A stretch of DNA of 5,970 nt from Candidatus Gallibacteroides avistercoris (GTDB lineage: Bacteria; Bacteroidota; Bacteroidia; Bacteroidales; CHK158-818), in the NCBI GenBank assembly GCA_018714665.1, contig DVNA01000006.1, positions 1 to 5,970 of the forward strand, given 5' to 3'. A model generated the notes under the pieces. The model ran no database searches, was not told where the DNA came from, and saw only the letters and a program-made list of their open reading frames with translations. Position 1 is the stretch's first letter. Each line of letters opens with the position of its first letter. The position numbers and the translations under genes were made by a program. Positions 1 through 5,970 of this stretch are shown piece after piece.

Positions 1-31
1 AAAATTGTTTATCCGTGTAAATGTTTTTTTT

Positions 32-979
32 ATGAGAGTTCCGACGCAAATTTTTTGTTTGTTTTTTATCTGGTTTTGTGAGATGATTGTTTCCGAGAAC
101 ATCCTTTGTCAGGCTAAACAGCGGCGGGTGGATTTAATCGGCGATTTGGCTTTTGAACGGGGTATCTCGGTGCGCGATCCGAAAGAGGGGGTGGACAACC
201 GGTGTGGTACGATCTATTTCGGGAAGCCCTCGGACGAGCCGCCGTTGTGGATTCTTTCGCAGTGGGCCAGCCGTTATAACCTTTGTGGCGAAGAGCTGCA
301 AAAGGGGCGGCGTGGTGAACGGTTTTATGAAAACGAAGGCAAACGGGTTTCGGTTTTTCCGGGAGGGAGGTTTCGGTTGGAGATACGTACCAAACCCGAA
401 TACGGAGAGCGTGTACGGCAGTTTTACCAAAGCTGGCCGCATCTGTACGTTGAACAGCCGGTTGAACCCGGTATTCCGTTGGGCCGGTGCCAAGCGTTGC
501 GGTATACCTTGTCGGCCAGGCTGTTGTATTGTAAAAATTATATGGGCGATGCGTTTGACCCGAACATACATACCTGCCACGTAGTTTCCCACGTGGCGGT
601 GCAGAACCGGAATCCGGAGTCGGAATACTATTTGAAGTCTTTTTTGTTGAGCATCCCCGTATACGATTACCGGTATCCCTTCCCTCCGGGAGAACACTTC
701 GTAGATGCCGGTACCAAAGAGGTGGTTACGAACCTGTTTGTCTATGGGCCGGCGGGTGATAGGCTCTGGAATGGGCCCATTTCATCGGGAAATTGGCAAC
801 GCGCAGAGGCAGATCTGTTGCCTTATGTGAAAGAGGCTGTCGGGTTGGCCGGATGGGCCGGTTCGTCGTTGGACGATTGGCAGATTACTTACTTCATTAT
901 GGGGTGGGAGAGCGAAGGTACGTTCGATGCCGCACTCGAATTCAAGAATCTGCGGTTGCAGGCGGTGATAGAAGAGTAA
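32..979 (+). CDS. Uncharacterised exported protein (hypothetical)
   Basis: I do not recognise this 315-residue protein and assign no function. The reading frame is open from a TTG at base 5, but I chose the ATG at 32. It gives a compact signal peptide: Arg2, a hydrophobic core at about residues 7-16 (IFCLFFIWFC), and a possible signal peptidase I site after Cys-Gln-Ala at 26-28. No good lipobox is seen, so it is probably periplasmic or secreted rather than a lipoprotein. An ATG at 83 would destroy the signal peptide. The mature part is rich in Trp, Tyr and Pro. It has segments such as PLWILSQWASRYNL (71-84), AVQNRNPES (189-197) and a C-terminal GWESEGTFDAALEFKNLRL (291-309), which alternates like the last strands of a beta-sandwich. 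That fold is only a guess. Five cysteines remain after cleavage. It ends 33 bp before polA on the same strand, so co-transcription is possible. Confidence 0.75.
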   Translation: MRVPTQIFCLFFIWFCEMIVSENILCQAKQRRVDLIGDLAFERGISVRDPKEGVDNRCGTIYFGKPSDEPPLWILSQWASRYNLCGEELQKGRRGERFYENEGKRVSVFPGGRFRLEIRTKPEYGERVRQFYQSWPHLYVEQPVEPGIPLGRCQALRYTLSARLLYCKNYMGDAFDPNIHTCHVVSHVAVQNRNPESEYYLKSFLLSIPVYDYRYPFPPGEHFVDAGTKEVVTNLFVYGPAGDRLWNGPISSGNWQRAEADLLPYVKEAVGLAGWAGSSLDDWQITYFIMGWESEGTFDAALEFKNLRLQAVIEE

Positions 980-1012
980 TGTTTAAGATGAAAGATATAT
1001 AGAGAAACTGTT

Positions 1013-3823
1013 ATGTCCGAGAAAAGACTTTTTTTATTAGACGCCTATGCGTTGATATACCGTTCCTACTACGCGTTTATCAAGAACCCCCGTATCAACT
1101 CCAAAGGGATGAATACTTCGGCGATCTTCGGGTTTGTGAATACCCTCGAAGAGTTGTTGCGCAAGGAGAATCCCTCGCACATAGCGGTCGGGTTCGATCC
1201 GGCCGGCCCCACCTTTCGGCACGAAGCTTTTGAACAGTACAAGGCCCAACGGGAGGAGACGCCCGAGGCAATACGGCAGTCGGTACCGGTGATCAAGGAG
1301 ATCATCTCGGCGTACCGTATTCCGGTGGTGGAGGTCCCCGGGTTCGAGGCGGACGATGTGATCGGTACGCTGGCGAAATTGGCCGAAAAAGAGGGTTTCG
1401 ATACCTATATGATGACCCCCGACAAGGATTACGGGCAGCTGGTTTCGCCCCGTATATTCATGTATAAACCTAAATTCGGGGGAGATTTCGAGGTGCTGGG
1501 TGTCGAGGAGGTCTTGAAACGGTTCTCCATCACCTCGCCCGAACAGGTAATCGATATTCTGGGGCTGATGGGAGATGCCTCAGACAACATACCCGGATGT
1601 CCCGGTGTGGGAGAGAAGACGGCGATTAAGCTGGTCGGGGAGTTCGGCAGCATCGAAAACCTGCTGGAAAATACCGATCGGTTGAAAGGGGCGTTGAAGA
1701 GTAAGATAGAGTCGAATCGGGAGCAGATACGTTTCTCGAAATTTTTGGCGACCATCAGGACCGATGTCCCGGTAACGTTCGATGAAAAGGCGCTTCTCCG
1801 TGAAGAGGTGGACGAGCAGAAAATCCGCAAGATTTTTGAAGAGTTGGAGTTCCGTTCGCTTGCCGATCGGGTGTTGGGGCGGAGCGTCTCCCCGACCGCT
1901 GTTGCCCCCGAAAAGAAAAAAGAGCCGGTGCAGGGATCGCTCTTCGGTTCCCTTTTCGATGCGGAGCCTCAACAGGATGCTCCGACAGCGGTGTTGGACG
2001 AGCCCACAACGTTGGCCTCGCTTCAAACGACCCCCCATACCTACCACCTGGTAACCGAGCAGGCACAGATATCGGCGCTGGTACAACAGCTGGAAACGGC
2101 CTCGGAATTTGCTTTCGACACCGAGACAACCGGCGTGGACCCTATCCGGGAGCAGTTGGTGGGCTTCTCGTTCGCCTGCCGGGAGGGTGAAGCCTACTAC
2201 GTGCCGGCCCCTGCCGACGAACAGGAGGCCCGACGGCTGGTGGCCCGATTCAAACCGGCGTTGGAGAACGAACGCTCCCTGAAAATAGGGCAAAACATCA
2301 AATACGATTACATCGTCTTTAAAAATTACGGTGTTACGGTAAAGGGCCGTTTTTTCGACACGATGGTGGCCCATTACCTCCTGCAACCCGAACAGCGCCA
2401 CAACATGGATTACCTGGCAGAGATCTACTTGCGGTACAAAACCATTCCGATAGAGGAGCTTATCGGCCCTCGCGGGAAGAACCAGTTGAAGATGAGCCAG
2501 CTTCCGCCCTCCCGTATCTGCGATTATGCGGCCGAAGACGCCGACGTTACGTTGCGGTTGAAACATGTTTTGGAGCGGGAACTCGAAAAGGAGGGGATGG
2601 TGTCGCTCTTCCACGACATGGAGATGCCGCTTACCCGCGTATTGGCGGAGATGGAGATGGCCGGTGTGCGGCTGGATTGCGGTATTTTGCAACAGACCTC
2701 CAAAATGTTGGGCTCGCGTATCGAGCGCATTGAAACCGAGATATATGACCTGGCCGGGACTCCGTTCAACGTTAGCTCACCCAAACAGGTCGGGGAGGTG
2801 CTGTTTGACCGGTTGAAGATAGACGAAAAGATGAAAAAGACCAAAACCGGGCAGTACTCTACTACCGAAGAGGTGTTGGAGAAGTTGCGGAACAAACACC
2901 CCATTGTGGGGAAAATCCTGGAACAACGCGGGCTTAAAAAATTGCTGAATACCTATGTAAATGCCTTGCCCGAGTTGATATATCCCCGTACGGGAAAGAT
3001 TCATACCTCGTTTAATCAGGCTATTACGGCTACCGGACGGCTCAGTTCCAGCAATCCGAACTTGCAGAACATCCCCATTCGCGACGAGGAGGGGAAAGAG
3101 ATTCGCCGGGCTTTTATTGCCGACGAGGGGTGCCGCTTCTATTCGGCCGACTACTCCCAGATAGAGTTGCGTATCATGGCCCATTTGAGCGGAGATGAAC
3201 ACATGATCGGGGCATTCCTTTCGGGGGCGGACATCCATGCGGCCACCGCCTCCAAGATTTACAAGGTTCCCATGGAGGAGGTTACCAAGGAGATGCGCCG
3301 CAAGGCCAAAACGGCCAATTTCGGTATCATATACGGCATTTCGGTCTTCGGGTTGTCCGAGCGGTTGAACATCCCCCGCTCGGAGGCGAAGCAGCTGATA
3401 GAGGGTTATTTTGAGACCTTCCCGCAGGTACGGGCCTATATGGACGAGAGCATTGCCGTGGCCCGGAAAAAGGGTTATGTGGAGACCATCAGCGGACGGA
3501 AACGGATGCTACCCGACATAAATTCGCACAACAGCGTGGTGCGGGGATATGCCGAACGAAACGCCATAAACGCCCCCATACAAGGGAGTGCGGCCGATAT
3601 TATCAAGATTGCCATGGTGCGTATTGCCGACCGGATGCAGCGGGAGGGGTTGCAGGCGCACATGATTTTGCAGGTACACGACGAATTGAACTTCAATGTC
3701 CCGATCGATGAGCTTGAACGGCTCGACCGCCTCGTGAAAGAGGAGATGGAGGGGGCTTATCGCCTGAAAGTCCCCCTGGTGGTGGATACCGGTGTCGGGG
3801 AAAACTGGCTGGCAGCCCATTGA
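1013..3823 (+). CDS. polA: DNA polymerase I (5'-nuclease, 3'-5' exonuclease and polymerase domains)
   Basis: Cytoplasmic repair and replication polymerase that removes RNA primers and fills gaps. At 936 residues it is full length (E. coli PolA is 928). The 5'-nuclease domain spans about 1-290, with acidic metal ligands around Asp10, Asp62, Glu112-Asp115, Asp137/Asp139 and Asp188/Asp191 (GLMGDASDNIPG). A low-complexity linker rich in Pro, Ala and Gln follows (about 291-345). The proofreading domain (about 345-525) keeps ExoI DTE (Asp369, Glu371), ExoII GQNIKYD (Asp432) and ExoIII YAAED (Tyr505, Asp509), so it should be active. The polymerase domain keeps motif A DYSQIELR (713-720), motif B from Arg762 through Lys766, Phe770 and Tyr774, and motif C QVHDE (887-891). 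The start at 1013 gives the expected N-terminus, with MSEKRLFLLDAYALIYRSY aligning to the family; the leader is AT-rich with no clear Shine-Dalgarno. It ends in TGA, 16 bp from the end of the convergent DUF2851 gene. Confidence 0.98.
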   Translation: MSEKRLFLLDAYALIYRSYYAFIKNPRINSKGMNTSAIFGFVNTLEELLRKENPSHIAVGFDPAGPTFRHEAFEQYKAQREETPEAIRQSVPVIKEIISAYRIPVVEVPGFEADDVIGTLAKLAEKEGFDTYMMTPDKDYGQLVSPRIFMYKPKFGGDFEVLGVEEVLKRFSITSPEQVIDILGLMGDASDNIPGCPGVGEKTAIKLVGEFGSIENLLENTDRLKGALKSKIESNREQIRFSKFLATIRTDVPVTFDEKALLREEVDEQKIRKIFEELEFRSLADRVLGRSVSPTAVAPEKKKEPVQGSLFGSLFDAEPQQDAPTAVLDEPTTLASLQTTPHTYHLVTEQAQISALVQQLETASEFAFDTETTGVDPIREQLVGFSFACREGEAYYVPAPADEQEARRLVARFKPALENERSLKIGQNIKYDYIVFKNYGVTVKGRFFDTMVAHYLLQPEQRHNMDYLAEIYLRYKTIPIEELIGPRGKNQLKMSQLPPSRICDYAAEDADVTLRLKHVLERELEKEGMVSLFHDMEMPLTRVLAEMEMAGVRLDCGILQQTSKMLGSRIERIETEIYDLAGTPFNVSSPKQVGEVLFDRLKIDEKMKKTKTGQYSTTEEVLEKLRNKHPIVGKILEQRGLKKLLNTYVNALPELIYPRTGKIHTSFNQAITATGRLSSSNPNLQNIPIRDEEGKEIRRAFIADEGCRFYSADYSQIELRIMAHLSGDEHMIGAFLSGADIHAATASKIYKVPMEEVTKEMRRKAKTANFGIIYGISVFGLSERLNIPRSEAKQLIEGYFETFPQVRAYMDESIAVARKKGYVETISGRKRMLPDINSHNSVVRGYAERNAINAPIQGSAADIIKIAMVRIADRMQREGLQAHMILQVHDELNFNVPIDELERLDRLVKEEMEGAYRLKVPLVVDTGVGENWLAAH

Positions 3824-3839
3824 TTGCCGGGAAGCGGGT

Positions 3840-5111
3840 TTATCGTTGCGACAGTATCCGATGTCCGATGCGGCAGTCGAGGCACTCCCGGTGGTTGCAG
3901 TACCGGTTTCTGAGTTGGAGGAGGGCCTGCGATTCGAATGCGTTTTGCGGGATGATTCCGGCCGATGCAAATTCGGAGACGATGCGGTTCTTTTCGGGCG
4001 CGAGGGCTTCGAGCAGCCGCAGGGCTCGCTCTTTGCAGGCATCGTTCCGGCTGTGGAGACCGTAGGCGTATAACAGCGGGGCGGCGATGTTGATCAGCAG
4101 GCTCTCGGCAGAGGCTCGTCCCAATGTCTTTTTTCGGGAGGGGGATGTCTTTCCGAAAGCGTAATGGGTATCCCAGTATCCGGACAACTCTATTTTAAAC
4201 AGCTCCCGAAAATCTTGCATCGATTCGGCGTCGCAAATGCGGGCGAAAAGCGAATCCCGTTGGGTGATGCAGCAAGCCAGCATCGCAATGCGGATGCAGG
4301 GTGAGTTCATGGGACGCATCCGTGTACCGTCTTTCAGGCAGGAGGCAGGCGGCGGGGTCAATCCGAATTTTTGTTTTAAAAACAGGTATTCTCTTTGCAG
4401 CTGTTGGTAATAGGAGTCGGTCGTGAGGGAGGAATCTTCCAGTAAACCGGCCTGTCCGAAGAGGATGGCCTCTACCTGGAAAAGCGAATCGGCGTGTTTC
4501 TGCATCAATCGCAACGGGGTGTGTCTGGCCAGTCGCTCAAAGGCGTCGCTGTGGGTATGGAATCCTAAGTGGCGGCACAGCAGGCGGTAGCAGACCTCCT
4601 CCCAGTTGCCGTGTTCCTGACTCAGCCATTCTTGGATACGTTGGGTCTTCTGTTCCAGCCGTTCGGCGGAAAGCGCCGCCATCCAGTCGGAGAGGAGCAG
4701 CGAATCTTGTATGGATAGCCAGCCGGCACAGGGAAGAGATGCCGTGTGCGTCGTGAGTGTGTCGAATCGTTCTTTCAGTTCCGTCGAAACCGGTAGCACG
4801 AATTGGGGTACTCTCTCTTTATTTGACCGGAGGATTGGGACATCGGCCTCCTGCACGACCAGCAACAGGGTGGTATCGTAAGCGTCGTCCGGAGTATCCG
4901 GGGCAAGGGCGAGGGAGGATTTGGACAGTACGGTGATATTGCCGGCCCACGTTTGCCCGTCCAGCCCTATCCGGGCATTGAAAAAGATGGTTCCGGAGCC
5001 CTCCTGTGGAATACCCGGATGGATGATTTCCAACCGTTGTCCGTCGGTGGTTGTCAAATGTCGGGCGTCGAACAGGCGGTATTGCCAGATATGACGTAAC
5101 AGCTTTTCCAT
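3840..5111 (-). CDS. DUF2851 family protein, Bacteroidota-specific, function unknown
   Basis: A 423-residue protein, about usual length for DUF2851, with no signal peptide or membrane segment, so probably cytoplasmic. I recognise the family from several stretches: the N-terminus MEKLLRHIWQYRLF, FFNARIGLDGQTWAGN (43-58), an internal block GNWEEVCYRLLCRHLGF followed by HADSLFQVEAILFGQAGLLE, the RMRPMNSP and IRIAML segment, YWDTHYAFG, and a C-terminal cysteine cluster (Cys405, Cys410, Cys413) before IGHRIL. The family has no established activity that I know of. Oddly, the N-terminal domain departs from the family pattern I recall (GPDFFNA, then GNVEIH, then SSDW with histidines). Here the Asp, Glu and His positions read Ile42, Thr60 and Leu62, and the Trp/His stretch is also lost. 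The gene is divergent from dapB and convergent with polA. The start has no Shine-Dalgarno, and its leader is AT-rich. The family call is from memory, not a search. Confidence 0.85.
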   Translation of the reverse strand: MEKLLRHIWQYRLFDARHLTTTDGQRLEIIHPGIPQEGSGTIFFNARIGLDGQTWAGNITVLSKSSLALAPDTPDDAYDTTLLLVVQEADVPILRSNKERVPQFVLPVSTELKERFDTLTTHTASLPCAGWLSIQDSLLLSDWMAALSAERLEQKTQRIQEWLSQEHGNWEEVCYRLLCRHLGFHTHSDAFERLARHTPLRLMQKHADSLFQVEAILFGQAGLLEDSSLTTDSYYQQLQREYLFLKQKFGLTPPPASCLKDGTRMRPMNSPCIRIAMLACCITQRDSLFARICDAESMQDFRELFKIELSGYWDTHYAFGKTSPSRKKTLGRASAESLLINIAAPLLYAYGLHSRNDACKERALRLLEALAPEKNRIVSEFASAGIIPQNAFESQALLQLRNRYCNHRECLDCRIGHRILSQR

Positions 5112-5153
5112 AAAATTAAATCTTTTACAAAGAGGCTAATCGGTGATTTTCAT

Positions 5154-5161
5154 TATCTTTG
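5154..5161 (+). promoter_or_regulatory. Putative -7 box (TATCTTTG) for dapB
   Basis: TATCTTTG is an exact match to the Bacteroidetes primary sigma factor -7 consensus TAnnTTTG. It sits about 70 bp upstream of the dapB ATG, in the only real intergenic region. Transcription would start near base 5167 and give a leader of about 60 nt containing the hairpin at 5175-5196. The expected TTTG -33 element is not found at 19-21 bp. The nearest T-run (TTTT, 5123-5126) is too far at 27 bp, so the promoter call rests on the -7 box and position alone. Confidence 0.6.
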
Positions 5162-5174
5162 CAAGTCGTAAAAA

Positions 5175-5196
5175 GCGCTTGTTTAAAACAAGGTGC
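5175..5196. repeat. Imperfect hairpin between the opposed -7 boxes
   Basis: The core is a 15-base palindrome, CTTGTTT (5178-5184), a central A, then AAACAAG (5186-5192). The stem can be extended outward by GCG (5175-5177) pairing with TGC (5194-5196), using one G-T wobble and a bulged G at 5193. It lies almost at the centre of the two inverted TATCTTTG boxes and would be in the 5' leader of transcripts in both directions. It could be an operator, a leader RNA stem, or chance in AT-rich DNA. No U-tract follows, so an intrinsic terminator is unlikely. Confidence 0.5.
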
Positions 5197-5202
5197 TAAG
5201 AA

Positions 5203-5210
5203 CAAAGATA
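5203..5210 (-). promoter_or_regulatory. Putative -7 box (TATCTTTG on minus strand) for the DUF2851 gene
   Basis: The plus strand reads CAAAGATA, so the minus strand carries TATCTTTG, identical to the box at 5154-5161 and matching TAnnTTTG. Transcription would start near 5197 and give a leader of about 86 nt before the DUF2851 ATG. A TTTC, one mismatch from the -33 TTTG, lies 21 bp upstream on the minus strand (plus bases 5232-5235), overlapping the dapB start codon. It may instead be just one arm of an inverted repeat. Confidence 0.45.
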
Positions 5211-5229
5211 CGAAAAAACAAAATATAGT

Positions 5230-5958
5230 ATGAAATTAGCATTGATCGGTTACGGTAAAATGGGGCGGGAGATAGAGCAAATCGCCCGGAACCGTGGACA
5301 TGAAATTGTAAGCATCATAGATGTAGATAACCAGCAGGATTTTGAATCGGAGGCTTTTCGTAGCGCCGATGTTGCCATCGAATTTACGGTACCTTCGGTT
5401 GCCGTGCAGAATTATCGGAAATGTTTCGCTGCCGGTGTGCCGGTAGTTTCGGGAACTACCGGATGGCTGGAACACCTGCCGGAGATAAAGGAGGCCTGCA
5501 ACCAGGGACAAACCTTTTTTTACGCCTCCAATTTCAGTTTGGGCGTAAACATCTTTTTTGCCTTGAACCGTTATTTGGCGAGAATCATGAATGATTTTCC
5601 CGCTTACGAGGTTAAAATGGAAGAGGTGCACCACATCCATAAACTGGATGCCCCCAGCGGAACTGCCATTACCTTGGCCGAGGATATTCTGGAAGAGCTC
5701 GACCGCAAAACCGGCTGGGTAGAGGGTCGGGAAGCGGCTTCCGATGAAATCGGGATAACGGCCATCCGTCGCGATGAAGTTCCCGGTATCCATACCATCG
5801 AATACGAATCGGATGTCGATACCATCCGTATTACCCACGATGCCAAAAGCCGCAAGGGTTTTGCGCTGGGCGCGGTAGTGGCCGCTGAATTTACATATGG
5901 GAAAAAGGGATTTTTAACCATGAAAGATATGTTGCCTTTTTGCAATAACAAAAAATAA
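5230..5958 (+). CDS. dapB: 4-hydroxy-tetrahydrodipicolinate reductase
   Basis: Cytoplasmic enzyme that reduces 4-hydroxy-tetrahydrodipicolinate to tetrahydrodipicolinate with NAD(P)H, in the diaminopimelate route to lysine and peptidoglycan. The 242 residues form a Rossmann domain with the dinucleotide motif GYGKMGR (7-13). Further signatures are EFTVPSVAVQN (51-61), SGTTGW (74-79) and ASNFSLGVNIFF (99-110). The family signature EEVHHIHKLDAPSGTA (131-146) carries the catalytic His134-His135 and Lys138. The protein is somewhat shorter than E. coli DapB (273), as I recall for Bacteroidota forms. Asp31 and Asp33 at the end of the second strand, with no nearby Arg or Lys, hint at NADH use; this is inference. 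The ATG at 5230 puts the GxGxxG motif at the expected distance from the N-terminus. The leader is A-rich without a Shine-Dalgarno. A TATCTTTG -7 box lies about 70 bp upstream. The next gene appears to start 4 bp after the stop, so dapB probably heads an operon. Confidence 0.97.
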   Translation: MKLALIGYGKMGREIEQIARNRGHEIVSIIDVDNQQDFESEAFRSADVAIEFTVPSVAVQNYRKCFAAGVPVVSGTTGWLEHLPEIKEACNQGQTFFYASNFSLGVNIFFALNRYLARIMNDFPAYEVKMEEVHHIHKLDAPSGTAITLAEDILEELDRKTGWVEGREAASDEIGITAIRRDEVPGIHTIEYESDVDTIRITHDAKSRKGFALGAVVAAEFTYGKKGFLTMKDMLPFCNNKK

Positions 5959-5962
5959 TCCA

Positions 5963-5970
5963 ATGACAAA
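5963..5970 (+). CDS. Start of a downstream gene, truncated by window edge
   Basis: An ATG follows the dapB stop by 4 bp and reads Met-Thr-Lys (third codon incomplete) before the window ends. Such tight spacing fits translation from the same transcript as dapB. In Bacteroides-type genomes I recall signal peptidase I (lepB) downstream of dapB, so that is the best guess. Two codons cannot prove the product or even that this is the true start. Confidence 0.4.

Noticed and set aside
5..31. TTG start at base 5 for the first gene
   Set aside because: It would add nine residues ahead of a well-formed signal peptide that begins at the ATG at 32. Nothing supports a TTG start over this ATG.
291..345. 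Possible proofreading-domain loss in PolA, as in some bacterial PolA enzymes
   Set aside because: The ExoI, ExoII and ExoIII acidic residues (Asp369, Glu371, Asp432, Asp509) are all present, so the domain looks functional.
1580..2692. Long open frame on the minus strand inside polA (370 residues)
   Set aside because: It lies opposite a polA frame with intact motifs throughout. Its translation is low in recognisable motifs, and such frames are common opposite moderately GC-rich genes.
3807..3817. Small stem GGCT/AGCC at the polA 3' end as a possible terminator
   Set aside because: It has only four base pairs with a three-base loop, and no T-run follows.
3509..4042. Minus-strand frame spanning the polA 3' end and the DUF2851 3' end
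   Set aside because: It overlaps two well-supported genes, shows no family motif, and its composition is that of a shadow frame.
3792..4073. Plus-strand frame across the polA stop and into the DUF2851 gene
   Set aside because: It is antisense to the DUF2851 coding sequence and out of frame with polA. No domain is recognisable.
5162..5229. Lysine riboswitch in the dapB leader
   Set aside because: The available leader is about 60 nt, far below the size of a lysine riboswitch, and no multi-helix junction can be drawn.
5236..5838. Minus-strand frame of 200 residues opposite dapB
   Set aside because: dapB is certain from its catalytic and nucleotide-binding motifs, and the opposite frame has no recognisable motif.

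Overview
This window looks like ordinary chromosomal DNA from a member of the Bacteroidota, probably the order Bacteroidales. Four things point there. The minus-strand gene belongs to DUF2851, a family known to me essentially from that phylum. The DNA polymerase I and DapB sequences read as Bacteroidales-like. The gene starts lack Shine-Dalgarno sequences and have A/T-rich leaders. Two copies of TATCTTTG, matching the Bacteroidetes -7 promoter consensus TAnnTTTG, lie in the one real intergenic region. The coding DNA is moderately GC-rich, with frequent CGG, GGG and CCG codons, so a higher-GC lineage such as Barnesiella-like or Parabacteroides-like is possible. The genus cannot be fixed from the sequence alone.

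Layout from left to right. (1) Bases 32-979, plus strand: an uncharacterised exported protein with a signal peptide. (2) Bases 1013-3823, plus strand: polA, a complete three-domain DNA polymerase I with all catalytic motifs for 5'-nuclease, proofreading and polymerase activity. (3) Bases 3840-5111, minus strand: a DUF2851 protein, convergent with polA and only 16 bp from it. (4) Bases 5112-5229: a 118-bp divergent intergenic region with two opposed TATCTTTG boxes flanking an imperfect hairpin. (5) Bases 5230-5958, plus strand: dapB, 4-hydroxy-tetrahydrodipicolinate reductase. (6) From 5963: the first codons of another plus-strand gene, cut by the window edge.

The genes do not form one pathway. 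polA serves DNA replication and repair. dapB serves lysine and diaminopimelate synthesis, and is probably the first gene of an operon continuing past the right edge. The exported protein and the DUF2851 protein have no assigned function. I see no mobile element, CRISPR array, RNA gene, toxin-antitoxin pair or defence island.

I found no convincing new multi-gene system. Two points most deserve a second look. One is the face-to-face arrangement of two identical -7 boxes around a hairpin between the DUF2851 gene and dapB. The other is the apparent loss, in this DUF2851 protein, of the polar residues that I recall as conserved in the family's N-terminal domain.
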